A program made the translations under genes and the position numbers. A stretch of 64,000 bases of DNA from Chitinophaga pendula (GTDB lineage: Bacteria > Bacteroidota > Bacteroidia > Chitinophagales > Chitinophagaceae), in contig NZ_CP077769.1 in the NCBI RefSeq assembly GCF_020386615.1, forward strand, positions 6,931,501 through 6,995,500, written 5' to 3'. Positions 1-8,024 of the stretch are shown piece by piece; the stretch's first letter is position 1; the number at the start of each line of letters is the position of its first letter. Below the pieces are notes generated by a model that ran no database searches, was not told the DNA's origin, and saw nothing but the letters and a program-made list of their open reading frames with translations.

Positions 1-247
1 CGCCGGTGAGGAGGGCGGCTGCTTCTTCCTGGCTGAACATGACCGGTGGGAGGTGATATCCTTCTACAATGTAGTATCCGGTACCTGCTTCGGCGCCGAT
101 GGGTACTCCTGCTTCCTGGAGGGCTTTTACATCGCGGTAGACGGTACGCAGGCTCATACCGAAGCGTTCGGCTATCTCAGCGGCTTTAACCACCTTTTTA
201 CTCTGTAATTGTATTAAAATAGCGGTGAGACGGTCGATGCGATTCAT
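1..247 (-). CDS. YafY-type HTH regulator, 5' part only
   Basis: Only the first 82 or so codons are present; the gene runs off the left edge. The product opens MNRIDRLTAILIQLQ and continues through an HTH_11 (DeoR-like) helix-turn-helix with the typical stretch FGMSLRTVYRDVKALQEAG at about residues 30-48. It then enters the GTGYYIVEGYHLPPVMFSQEEA segment that links to a WYL domain in this family. Such proteins are DNA-binding regulators whose WYL domain senses a ligand; that domain is outside the window, so the signal is unknown. The gene is divergent from the candidate RNA promoter at 299-325, so it may control that transcript (inference). Confidence 0.85.
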   Translation of the reverse strand, partial: MNRIDRLTAILIQLQSKKVVKAAEIAERFGMSLRTVYRDVKALQEAGVPIGAEAGTGYYIVEGYHLPPVMFSQEEAAALLTG

Positions 248-298
248 GGTTGTGAAATGATTAGTTAATTTTTTTCATTTTTTGATACAATTATGTCC

Positions 299-325
299 TT
301 GGTGTCTAAAGTCAGTGTATCTTTG
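299..325 (+). promoter_or_regulatory. Bacteroidota-type promoter of candidate RNA
   Basis: A TATCTTTG box (318-325) fits the TAnnTTTG -7 consensus, and a CTTGG lies 16 bases upstream (TTG at 299-301) as the -33 element. Transcription should begin near 332. No coding frame follows on this strand before the terminators at 659-737. Confidence 0.55.
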
Positions 326-331
326 TAAAAT

Positions 332-691
332 GACCAGGGGAACTTTTGGCTGAGTTCCCGGCATCAAGAAAAAACCTGAGATCAAAATTACTTATAAGTA
401 AAGGAATTATCTGACCGACTATTCTTAAGTTCAATCTGCCAGCTTCAAAACTAGAATGACGTTAAAGTCGTAAATGATAATAAAAATTTCAGTGTCGATT
501 AAACTTTGAGCTTATTTGCTGGTCTAAGATATAAATCAATCCACAAGATTACTAATAACTCGTTGATAATAAACTAATTAATATAAAACGACGATGTACT
601 GCGTCTAACAAAGATCTTTTTTAAGAAGCTACAGTACAGAATATAGGTTAAATGGTAAGCCTCTGCAAATCCTTGCGGGGGCCTTTTTTTT
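332..691 (+). ncRNA. Candidate structured non-coding RNA, about 360 nt
   Basis: A convincing promoter and a convincing intrinsic terminator enclose about 360 bases with no plausible coding frame. Near the 5' end GGGAAC (338-343) pairs with GTTCCC (354-359) to form a hairpin. The body is AT-rich. I looked for tmRNA, RNase P, SRP and 6S hallmarks and saw none. It lies between the divergent YafY-type regulator and the convergent cydB gene. It could be a regulatory RNA, or the 5' and 3' remains of a lost gene. Confidence 0.4.
659..691 (+). terminator. Intrinsic terminator of the candidate RNA
   Basis: GCCTCTGCAA (659-668) pairs with TTGCGGGGGC (673-682) in a 10-bp stem with two G-U pairs and an ATCC loop, followed by an eight-T run (684-691). 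The orientation suits only rightward transcripts. Confidence 0.8.
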
Positions 692-709
692 GTGGTAATA
701 TGATGTTTG

Positions 710-737
710 AGCCGGTAATTCCGGCTTTATTTTTTTG
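710..737 (+). terminator. Second, tandem intrinsic terminator
   Basis: AGCCGG and CCGGCT (710-715 and 721-726) flank a TAATT loop and are followed by TTATTTTTTT. It is the second terminator in a row for the rightward transcript. It lies 23 bases beyond the cydB stop codon but has no T tract in the cydB direction. Confidence 0.6.
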
Positions 738-760
738 TTTTTGAGCGTTTGGATGGGTGT

Positions 761-1795
761 TTAGTAGCTCATTTCGTTCAATTTCACTTTGCCCCGGAAG
801 GTCCAGAATACGAATGTGCTGTACGCGATGACCAGCGGGGTGCCTATGCAGGCGATGAGGAGCATGATCTTTAATGATTTTTCGGAGGAGGCGGCTTTAT
901 AGATACTGATGCTAAAGGCTGGGTCGGTTGTGGATATAATGATGCGTGGGTACAGTCCTATTGCGAAGAGTATGAGTAGTATGGCGGTGATGAAGCTGGA
1001 GAATATGAAGGCGATGAAATATTTGCGGCCATCAATATTCCGTTTGATATTCAGCACGGTTAGTACGGCCAGCAGGGGGAGGAGGAAGAGGGCTGGGTTG
1101 CGTTTGAATTCGTGGGTCATATGCGGGATATATATTAAGGTGGCCATAGAGGTCAGGATAAAGCAGAGGATAAAGAATTTACTGCAATTATTGACCAGGA
1201 CGGTGAGTTTGGTATAGAGGCGGTTTTCGGTTTTCATGACGAGGTAGATGGCGCCATGGAGCATGAAAAGGGAGAGGGTGGTAACGGCGATGAGGATGGC
1301 GTATGGATTGAAGAAAGTAAGGAGGTCGCCGGTGAATTCCTGATGGGCGTTGATGGGGATACCTTGTATAAGGTTGCCTAGTATAAGTCCGAGGAGCAGG
1401 GTAATTACGACACTGGATACCATATAGCTGATATCCCACATTTTGCGCCACCAGCGCATGGGTTCTTTGCTTCGAAATTCTATGGAGATAGCCCGGAAGA
1501 TGAGGCTTACGAGGAATAGCATGAAAGGGATGTAGAAGGTTGACAGGATGATACCGTATACGAGTGGGAATCCGGCGAAGAGTGCGCCGCCGGCTATTAC
1601 CAGCCATACTTCATTGCCATCCCATACGGGGCCGATGGCGTTGAGAGCGAGGCGTCTGCTTTCTTCTTTGTTGAAGAACAGGTGGAGAGCGCCGGCGCCC
1701 AGGTCGAAGCCATCGAGTACGCCGTAGCCGGTGATCAGTCCGCCTATCACGAGGAACCACCATGTGGGGAGATCCAGTCCGAGAATTGTTTCCAT
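761..1795 (-). CDS. cydB: Cytochrome bd ubiquinol oxidase subunit II
   Basis: A 344-residue polytopic membrane protein that forms the second subunit of the bd-type quinol oxidase, a high-affinity oxygen reductase of the inner membrane. The N-terminal half carries the family's conserved stretch GPVWDGNEVWLVIAGGALF at about residues 55-73, preceded by VLDGFDLGAGALH. About eight to nine hydrophobic segments are visible and the length is close to the family norm. It starts 27 bases after cydA ends and is surely co-transcribed with it. No small cydX-like frame was evident after it. Confidence 0.95.
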   Translation of the reverse strand: METILGLDLPTWWFLVIGGLITGYGVLDGFDLGAGALHLFFNKEESRRLALNAIGPVWDGNEVWLVIAGGALFAGFPLVYGIILSTFYIPFMLFLVSLIFRAISIEFRSKEPMRWWRKMWDISYMVSSVVITLLLGLILGNLIQGIPINAHQEFTGDLLTFFNPYAILIAVTTLSLFMLHGAIYLVMKTENRLYTKLTVLVNNCSKFFILCFILTSMATLIYIPHMTHEFKRNPALFLLPLLAVLTVLNIKRNIDGRKYFIAFIFSSFITAILLILFAIGLYPRIIISTTDPAFSISIYKAASSEKSLKIMLLIACIGTPLVIAYSTFVFWTFRGKVKLNEMSY

Positions 1796-1822
1796 AAAGC
1801 AGCAGTATAAGGTCTATAAGTA

Positions 1823-3205
1823 TTAATTGATCTGAGCGATGTTACGTTTGGAGTATTCATCGCTTTCTTCCTCTTCGTTGGTGGTTACGTCAGGGCCATG
1901 CTGGATTTTGCGATGCAGCAGGAAGAGGAACAACACGAATAGCAAGGCGTATACCAAAGTGAATAATACGAGTGAGAAAATGACCTGTTGGGCGGTGACT
2001 GTTTTAGAGAGGGCATCGGAGGTGCGTAGCAGTCCGTATACGACCCAGGGTTGGCGGCCTACTTCGGCGGCGTACCATCCGGCTTGATTGGCGATTTGCG
2101 GGAGTAGTACGGCGAATACGAAGACGGTCATGAGCCATCGCTGGTTGAACAGTTTTTTCTTCCAGAGGAGGATTGCGGCCAGTAGGGTAAGTCCGATGAG
2201 GGTCATGCCTATGGTGACCATGAGGTGATAGGTTTGGAATACGAAGTTGACCGCTTTGGGGCGATCGTTGACGGGGGTGGCGTGGAGGCCTTTTACGGGG
2301 GCTTTGAAGTCGCCATGGGTGAGGAAGGAGAGTCCGCCAGGTATTTTAAGTCCGACGGTGCGTTCTTTTTTCTGATCGACCCATCCTATGAGGTACATGT
2401 CGGCGACGGCGCTGCTATCGTAATGGCCTTCCATGGCGGCTAGTTTAGCTGGTTGGTATTCGCTGACATATTCGGCGGAGCGGTGTCCGGTGAACAGTTG
2501 TAATAAGGCGGCGACGGCGGCTACGCGCAAGCCTACTTTGAACATGGCCTGTGCGTGTGTAACGAATTGCCGTTTGAGTATATACCAGGCGCCTACGCTC
2601 ATGACAAGGAATGCGCCTGCGAGGAAGGAGCCGATGATAACATGGGAGAACCGGTCGGCGGATGAGGGGTTGGAGACCATTACCCAGAAGTCGGTGACAA
2701 CGGCGCGGGCTTGCATCCCCTCTCCTTCTATGCGGAATCCGGCAGGTGTTTGCTGCCAGGAATTAGCGATAACGATCCAAAGGGCGGAGAAGATGGAACC
2801 CAGTGCGACCATGATGGTGGAGAAATAATGGACGCCTTTGCTGACTCGGTTCCAGCCGAAGAGCAGGATACCCAGGAAGCCGGATTCGAGGGCGAATGCG
2901 AAGATGCCTTCGGCGGCGAGGGCGCTGCCGAAAATATCGCCTACATAGTGGGAATAGGTAGCCCAGTTGGTACCGAATTCAAACTCCATGACAATGCCGG
3001 TTGCGACGCCTATTCCGAATATCAATGCGAATACTTTGATCCAGAAGCGGGTGATATCTTTATATACCGCCAGCCCGGTTTTGAGGTAGAGGCCTTCCAT
3101 GATGACAAGGCATAGGCCCAGGCCTATACTTAAAGGAGGGTATATATAATGGAATGCGATGGTGAAAGCGAACTGAATTCTCGAAAGGATCTCAACAGAC
3201 GGCAT
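1823..3205 (-). CDS. cydA: Cytochrome bd ubiquinol oxidase subunit I
   Basis: About 460 residues; binds the b558, b595 and d haems and oxidises quinol. The start is placed at the ATG at 3205 (MPSVEILSRIQFAF), which matches family N-termini. An upstream in-frame TTG at 3268 falls inside the -7 promoter box and cannot be used. Visible hallmarks are the FHYIYPPLSIG haem-ligand helix near the N-terminus, the GRQPWVVYGLLRT motif in the C-terminal half, and a short quinol-binding loop with EYQPAKLAAMEG. The C-terminal tail is acidic (NEEEESDEY). It is the first gene of cydAB. Confidence 0.96.
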   Translation of the reverse strand: MPSVEILSRIQFAFTIAFHYIYPPLSIGLGLCLVIMEGLYLKTGLAVYKDITRFWIKVFALIFGIGVATGIVMEFEFGTNWATYSHYVGDIFGSALAAEGIFAFALESGFLGILLFGWNRVSKGVHYFSTIMVALGSIFSALWIVIANSWQQTPAGFRIEGEGMQARAVVTDFWVMVSNPSSADRFSHVIIGSFLAGAFLVMSVGAWYILKRQFVTHAQAMFKVGLRVAAVAALLQLFTGHRSAEYVSEYQPAKLAAMEGHYDSSAVADMYLIGWVDQKKERTVGLKIPGGLSFLTHGDFKAPVKGLHATPVNDRPKAVNFVFQTYHLMVTIGMTLIGLTLLAAILLWKKKLFNQRWLMTVFVFAVLLPQIANQAGWYAAEVGRQPWVVYGLLRTSDALSKTVTAQQVIFSLVLFTLVYALLFVLFLFLLHRKIQHGPDVTTNEEEESDEYSKRNIAQIN

Positions 3206-3265
3206 AACGACATGGTGTGAATGGTGGACAATAATTTGTTCTGACAGCCGGTGCGTAAACAACTG

Positions 3266-3273
3266 CAAAGTTA
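3266..3273 (-). promoter_or_regulatory. -7 promoter element of cydAB
   Basis: Read leftward the sequence is TAACTTTG, a perfect TAnnTTTG match about 60 bases ahead of the cydA ATG. The -33 region is A/T-rich without a clear TTTG at ideal spacing, which suits a promoter that depends on an activator. Confidence 0.6.
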
Positions 3274-3298
3274 GAAGTTACAAATTCAAAAAAGCTGA

Positions 3299-3320
3299 TG
3301 TTTATCATAAATGATAAACA
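3299..3320. promoter_or_regulatory. 22-bp perfect palindrome, candidate operator for cydAB
   Basis: TGTTTATCAT-AA-ATGATAAACA is a perfect 10+10 inverted repeat centred about 50 bases upstream of the predicted cydAB start point. That distance is typical for a CRP/FNR-family activator. The regulator is not in the window. A second inverted repeat, GTTAAC-N5-GTTAAC, lies about 20-35 bases further out. Confidence 0.5.
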
Positions 3321-3643
3321 ATGCTCAAATCGTATTTCCGTTAACCGTCAGTTAACAGATAAGCTTTCCATAGCGTGTAACTTTATCATTGGACACTTTC
3401 CTTTTCAATATCATTATTCCTACTTCTTTTTTGCTGGGTTATTGCGGCAGGTCATGTGCTGTTTAATCTATATGCTGTTCCTCTAACAAAGAGATTATAG
3501 TGCAAGTTCAATCTTTCCTATTAGTGTGGGATTATTAAGGTTAATTGTGTACCGGGCCTGATATTTATCGGGCCCGATCTGTTTATGGGAGGTGCTTTGA
3601 GGGGGCGGGATATGTTTTTTATGGCATTAACAATCTGTTAGCA

Positions 3644-3749
3644 TTTGCAAGTATTGACTTGGTTACCTTCGAGCGATTTCAACTCAAACGTTGTGTCTTT
3701 TTAATGGATAACTGAAAGGAGCCTGGTGTCTATCAGGCTCAATTTTTTT
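3644..3749 (+). ncRNA. Possible very short transcript with own promoter and terminator
   Basis: TTTG (3644-3647) and TACCTTCG (3664-3671, one base off TAnnTTTG) are spaced 16 bases apart. An intrinsic terminator follows about 50 bases later. The product would be roughly 70 nt with no reading frame of note. It could equally be a leftover terminator. Confidence 0.25.
3719..3749 (+). terminator. Intrinsic terminator without an upstream gene
   Basis: GAGCCTG (3719-3725) pairs with CAGGCTC (3734-3740) around an eight-base loop, followed by AA and seven T. No rightward gene precedes it; cydA runs the other way. Confidence 0.75.
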
Positions 3750-4000
3750 GTGGTGGTGGGACTGTTGCCGGTTGTTTTGCTCCGGCAGAAGTTGATATGG
3801 CCGGATTTGTTAGGATTTGCTGACGCCGTATTGCAGTTTAAAATGATATTTTTAGTGTAGTATTACTATCCTTGATGAGTCGGGTTTACACCTATTTTCC
3901 CGGGCTGCAAATCTGACCTTACTGAACTTTCGTATTTTAGTTTTTAGCGTTTAACCTGATCTGTAACTGAGGTCTTTTTACGATATAAGACAATCCTTAC

Positions 4001-5887
4001 ATGAAAACCCCATGGCTAGATACTATTACTAATACCGGTATAGTAACCGGGACCGCCGAAGATGAAGCACGTAGCGTCAGGATCGTAAATCTTTTCAGTT
4101 TTTTTACTGCTATACTCGTTGTGATATATGGGTTGATATTTTATTTTATCTCCGGGGAGATATGGGTATTGTATCCGGCGTTGTTATTGTGTGTTTGTTT
4201 TCTGGCAGTCGTTTTCCTGGGTAACAGGCGGGGCGCTTATGTGGCGGGAAAGATAGGGTTACAGCTGGTATTCTGTAGTGTGTTGCTGTATTATGGTCCT
4301 ATGTTGGGGGCTGGCAGTGGTGTACAGTTGCTCAGTTTGCTGTTGGTGGGTATGCCTTTCCTGGTATTTACGCGTCAGCAGCGGCGATGGCGGAGTGTGG
4401 GAATCGCGTTGCCTTTGTTATGTATATTGCTGCTGGAGTACAACAACACTTATCCACTTATCCGGCCGTTGGCGTTGAGTGAGCAGGTACAGCAGTTATT
4501 CCGCTGGTTGATTATGGGGGTGGTGTGTTTGTTGCATATTATGATCATTCGTTTTTACCAGACGGGGACGTCGGTCTTGTTGTTAAAACTGCAACGCAGT
4601 CATGAAGAGTTGCAGGAGGCGAATGACCGGCTTGCTATCAATAATCACCAGCTGGAGGCAACGGTGCAGGCACGTACCCGTGCTCTGACGGAGCAAAACC
4701 AGGCATTACAAGCGGCCAAGGATATGGCAGACCGGGCTAACCGGGAGAAGAGTGTGTTTTTGCGGGAGACGAGCCATGAGATCCGTAATCCGCTGAACGC
4801 CATGCAGGGCATTATTTATATGTTGTTAAATGAAGGAGAAAGCGATGCAGTATATGCGATGAACCTGTTGCATAAGTTGCACTTCAATTGTCTGGGATTG
4901 CAGGAGTTGCTTAACAATACTTTGCAGCTGTCGCAGATAGAGAGCGGACATAAGGAGCATATCAGCCAGCAGCCTTTTATGATCAGGGACTGGTTGCATG
5001 CGTTGGGTAATACTTACCGGATGGCGGGTAAGGATAAGCAGGTGAAGGTGAGTATTTCGCTTGCTGACGATGTGCCGGACTGTATCATTGGAGACCGGGT
5101 GCATCTGACCCGGGTGTTAAATAACCTGATGATCAATGCGCTTAAGTTTACGCCTTGTAGCCGGTCGGTCTATGTGTATTGTTTTACCGGTGAAGATGCG
5201 TCTACTCAGCAGGCACGATGGTATATACGGATTGCGGATGAAGGTATCGGTATACCGGCGGACCGATTGGCGGATATCTTTCTGCCATTTGAGCGGGCGG
5301 ATAAGCAAATTGCTTATGACCAGGGAGGTACGGGACTGGGGTTACCGATATCGAAGCGGCTGATTGAAGCGATGGGGGGTAGTATCAGTGTGGATAGCGT
5401 GGAGGCGGTGGGTACTACTTTCCTGCTGACTTTACCGTTGATGGTTGGTGAGGCGCCGGCAGCGGTATTGCCGAAGGCGCCCTTAGCTGCTTTGCCGGAG
5501 GGGAAACGGGTAGTATTGATGGAGGATAACGAAATGAACCAGGCGATCATGCAGCGTTTCCTGACGGGGTTAGGGGTATCTGTTACGATCGCGGGTGACG
5601 GGCATACCGGTATGGAGCTGGTTAGTGCTGTACGGCCGCACCTGGTGATACTGGATATCCGGATGCCGGTAAAGGACGGTAAGCAGGTGATAAAAGAATT
5701 AAGGAATACGCCGGAGCTATGTCATATACCTGTGATCGCTGTATCGGGAAATGCATTTACGGATGAAGCGGAGGAGGCATTCCGTTGCGGGGTGGATGAG
5801 TATTTACCGAAGCCTTTACAATACCAGCAATTACATGAATTACTATTACAATATTTAGGTAGAAAAGAAAATGTTTTGACAGCTTAA
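4001..5887 (+). CDS. Hybrid sensor histidine kinase with receiver domain
   Basis: 628 residues. The first 190 form about six membrane segments with no separate extracellular sensor, followed by a coiled coil (about 195-250). The HisKA box SHEIRNPLNAM places the phosphorylated histidine at H259. The ATPase part shows the N box NLMINALKF (about 375-385), DEGIGIP and GTGLGLPISKRLIEAMGG. A C-terminal receiver domain (about 500-620) has the acidic pair in MEDNEMNQ, the phospho-acceptor D552 in LDIRMP, and a late lysine in YLPKPL. There is no DNA-binding output domain and no cognate regulator next door, so it probably feeds a phosphorelay or acts alone. The signal cannot be told from sequence. Confidence 0.9.
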   Translation: MKTPWLDTITNTGIVTGTAEDEARSVRIVNLFSFFTAILVVIYGLIFYFISGEIWVLYPALLLCVCFLAVVFLGNRRGAYVAGKIGLQLVFCSVLLYYGPMLGAGSGVQLLSLLLVGMPFLVFTRQQRRWRSVGIALPLLCILLLEYNNTYPLIRPLALSEQVQQLFRWLIMGVVCLLHIMIIRFYQTGTSVLLLKLQRSHEELQEANDRLAINNHQLEATVQARTRALTEQNQALQAAKDMADRANREKSVFLRETSHEIRNPLNAMQGIIYMLLNEGESDAVYAMNLLHKLHFNCLGLQELLNNTLQLSQIESGHKEHISQQPFMIRDWLHALGNTYRMAGKDKQVKVSISLADDVPDCIIGDRVHLTRVLNNLMINALKFTPCSRSVYVYCFTGEDASTQQARWYIRIADEGIGIPADRLADIFLPFERADKQIAYDQGGTGLGLPISKRLIEAMGGSISVDSVEAVGTTFLLTLPLMVGEAPAAVLPKAPLAALPEGKRVVLMEDNEMNQAIMQRFLTGLGVSVTIAGDGHTGMELVSAVRPHLVILDIRMPVKDGKQVIKELRNTPELCHIPVIAVSGNAFTDEAEEAFRCGVDEYLPKPLQYQQLHELLLQYLGRKENVLTA

Positions 5888-6227
5888 CTTTTTTAAGAAT
5901 GGTTGTGATATTTCAGTGACTTTGATTAACTTGTATATATCCCGTTATGCGCGATTTAATGAGAAATAAGTATACCGATGCCAGCTATATTAATGCACAA
6001 TATTGTTATACTCCTTATTACCTTACTATTTGTGCTCATCAATAAATATTGGAGACACGAGAAAGCCAAATAGGTAGATTCAGTAGTAACAGTAAGAGAG
6101 TCAGGATTTAAGCGCAGCAGATTGCGCCATTATGTTTATTGCACTGCATAGATGTCATCCGGAAAGGAGGCAACAGGCTGTTATTTTTCAAAAGAATTAA
6201 TTAGTCTATAAAATTTGTGGACTTTTA
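5888..6227. other. Intergenic region after the kinase gene
   Basis: No clear terminator follows the kinase gene. The region contains a possible 31-codon membrane peptide gene (5978-6073) and a small GCGCA/TGCGC hairpin near 6112-6127. Nothing else is recognisable. Confidence 0.4.
5978..6073 (+). CDS. Possible small single-span membrane peptide (31 aa)
   Basis: The frame encodes a peptide with a hydrophobic core (HNIVILLITLLFVLI) followed by a basic tail (NKYWRHEKAK), the layout of many small inner-membrane proteins. It lies 90 bases after the kinase gene. There is no strong ribosome site, but that is normal in this phylum. Chance occurrence cannot be excluded at this length; it might be a small subunit or regulator linked to the membrane kinase upstream. 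Confidence 0.3.
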   Translation: MPAILMHNIVILLITLLFVLINKYWRHEKAK

Positions 6228-6259
6228 TTTGGTAAATAAAAAGCAGCCTTTTATCTTTG
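6228..6259 (+). promoter_or_regulatory. Promoter of the leader-peptide/redox operon
   Basis: TTTG (6228-6231), a 20-base spacer and TATCTTTG (6252-6259) form a near-ideal Bacteroidota promoter. The start point should be near 6266, giving a leader of about 355 bases before the first structural gene. Confidence 0.75.
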
Positions 6260-6375
6260 TTTTACCAACCTAATTAAACCACCATTAATTAGTTAATTTA
6301 TTCGGCTGTTGCCAGTGCGGCTCCCCTATTGATGAGAGGAAGGCTGCATCCTGTTGCAACATAAATTGACTAAAG

Positions 6376-6444
6376 ATGAATATTCACCATTACACTTTTC
6401 GCTACAGTTGTTGTGCCAAGGGGCATTGTTGTTTCTGTGACTGA
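6376..6444 (+). CDS. Cys-rich leader peptide (22 aa)
   Basis: A 22-codon frame begins about 110 bases after the predicted start point and lies 176 bases ahead of the first operon gene. Its C-terminal half is SCCAKGHCCFCD: five of its last eleven residues are Cys, in two Cys-Cys pairs plus one more. Downstream, AGCAG (6503-6507), CTGCT (6513-6517) and AGCAG (6533-6537) allow two mutually exclusive hairpins. The arrangement resembles a cysteine-sensing attenuator in which ribosomes stall at Cys codons. That function is inference; no family match is claimed. Confidence 0.5.
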   Translation: MNIHHYTFRYSCCAKGHCCFCD

Positions 6445-6620
6445 TCTGCGGTTCACTCCCCGCTTTTACCACTTCATTTTTCTCTAGAACATTTAGTGCA
6501 TCAGCAGTATGGCTGCTAGTATGCCTGTTTACAGCAGGTGTATGACATTGCCATGTCTACGTTGTATGCTATCACCTATCTGTTATTGACATTCCATCTC
6601 TTACCAAAAAATTATCAACC

Positions 6621-7907
6621 ATGAAGATCCTTAGATTTCCCGGCGTAACGGGCCTGCTGGCTGCTGTGCTGTGGAGTACCAACATAAGTGCTGTGCCAAA
6701 GAAAGCATTTATCAAAGAAGGCATATGGCGAGGTGTTTTTACCATTAACGAAGCGGAAGTGCCCTTCAACTTTGAATTAAAAGGGAAAGATCCTGAGCAC
6801 GCGGTATTCACCTTGTTGAACGGCAGCCGGAGAGATGACTTTCATGTGAAACGTATTGGCGATGATTCTCTCTTCATAAAAATGAATACTTATGATGCTG
6901 CACTGGTAGCGCATATCGAAAGTGACGGACGATTGACAGGAGAGTACAGAAGCCTGGTGCCTAACTTCCGGGGTAGTTCGCTGCCATTTGTAGCGGAATA
7001 CGGTAAGCGTTACCGTTACATCGCCCCCGGTCAGGATGTGCCCCCTCGCTTTAATATAAGCGGTAAGTGGGAGCTTAAAATATACAGTAAAGAGCCCTCT
7101 CCCAACCGTGTTGCTTTGCTGAAGCAGCAAGGCAATAAACTGACTGGTGTAATCATGTCGGTAGTAGGTGACAGCCGCGAGTTAGAAGGGACGGTACAGG
7201 GAGATGAGTTCGTGTTATCGGGTTTTACTGGTCCCAGTCCGATCTTCATCAAAGGGAAGATCAGCGATGACAAGGTACTCAGTGGGGAGCTGAGCCTGGG
7301 TATTTACAACAATGTAAAATTTGACGGGGATAAAAATGCCGGAGCGGCGCTGCCGGACCCTTATAAGCTGACTTATCTGAAGGAAGGTTACAACAGGCTG
7401 GATTTTACCTTGCCTGACCTGGACGGAAAGCCGGTGTCATTAAGTGATGAAAAGTATAAAGGAAAGGTCGTGATCGTGGAGATCATTGGCACCTGGTGCC
7501 CGAACTGTACCGATCAGACCGCCTTTCTGGCGCCTTGGTATAAGAAAAATAAGGATCGGGGTGTAGCTGCTATTGCCGTAGGTTTTGAGCAGAAGGACGA
7601 CCTTGATTATGCCCGTTATACGCTGGGTAAACTCCGGGATAAATACGATATACAATACGATATCCTTTTTGGTGGCATTGCGGATAAGAAGGTCGCATCT
7701 GAGCAATTCCCCGCGTTGAACCGTATGATGGCTTTTCCTACTACTATTATCATAGACCGTAACGGTGTGGTTCGCCAGATACATACCGGTTATACCGGCG
7801 AGGTGACAGGTGACTACTACAAAGCTTATGTAGAAAAATGGAATAAAGATCTTGATGAACTGATTGCGGAACCGGCAGGTGAAGCGGTTGCCAGCAATAC
7901 GTTTTAG
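6621..7907 (+). CDS. TlpA-like periplasmic thiol-disulfide oxidoreductase
   Basis: 428 residues with a signal peptide (first 24 or so). Residues about 30-250 form a beta-rich region of unclear role, as in other Bacteroidota TlpA proteins. The C-terminal thioredoxin fold (about 260-415) carries the redox motif GTWCPNC with C293 and C296. The cis-proline region (AFPTTIIIDRNGVV) is also present. It should reduce or exchange disulfides in the periplasm, perhaps of the c-type cytochrome or other products of the operon. It is the first gene after the Cys-rich leader, followed by a 117-base gap with a strong hairpin. Confidence 0.88.
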   Translation: MKILRFPGVTGLLAAVLWSTNISAVPKKAFIKEGIWRGVFTINEAEVPFNFELKGKDPEHAVFTLLNGSRRDDFHVKRIGDDSLFIKMNTYDAALVAHIESDGRLTGEYRSLVPNFRGSSLPFVAEYGKRYRYIAPGQDVPPRFNISGKWELKIYSKEPSPNRVALLKQQGNKLTGVIMSVVGDSRELEGTVQGDEFVLSGFTGPSPIFIKGKISDDKVLSGELSLGIYNNVKFDGDKNAGAALPDPYKLTYLKEGYNRLDFTLPDLDGKPVSLSDEKYKGKVVIVEIIGTWCPNCTDQTAFLAPWYKKNKDRGVAAIAVGFEQKDDLDYARYTLGKLRDKYDIQYDILFGGIADKKVASEQFPALNRMMAFPTTIIIDRNGVVRQIHTGYTGEVTGDYYKAYVEKWNKDLDELIAEPAGEAVASNTF

Positions 7908-7940
7908 TCTTTCACATATTCTTGTTCTCTGTTGTAAAAT

Positions 7941-7970
7941 CCTGCCGGGTCACCCCGGTGGCCTGGCAGG
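7941..7970 (+). terminator. Intercistronic 13-bp hairpin without a T tract
   Basis: CCTGCCGGGTCAC pairs with GTGGCCTGGCAGG (two G-U pairs) around a CCCG loop, 33 bases after the TlpA-like gene. Only scattered T follow, so it is more likely a partial terminator or an RNA-stabilising element that sets the ratio of the first gene to those downstream. Confidence 0.45.
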
Positions 7971-8024
7971 TCTATTTGAAAATTTATATACTCATTCAAT
8001 ATTAACACTGAAATACCTCATTAT

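Larger units (their letters stand above)
3321..4000. other. Long intergenic region between cydA and the kinase gene
   Basis: No supported gene. It holds a 10-bp hairpin CGGGCCTGAT-ATTT-ATCGGGCCCG near 3551-3574 without a T run. It also holds a short promoter-plus-terminator unit (3644-3749) and a TGCCGG/CCGGCA inverted repeat near 3768-3787. A 62-codon frame beginning at 3298 crosses the cydAB palindrome and resembles no known protein. Confidence 0.5.

Noticed and set aside
332..691. tmRNA, RNase P, 6S or SRP RNA identity for the candidate RNA
   Set aside because: No tRNA-like end, conserved RNase P core, SRP tetraloop region or 6S long stem could be found.
3206..3268. Longer cydA start at 3268
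   Set aside because: The start would be TTG inside the -7 box, and the added residues are not conserved.
6266..6375. SAM or cobalamin riboswitch in the leader of the redox operon
   Set aside because: Some GC-rich words look suggestive, but the ordered core motifs of those riboswitches are missing.
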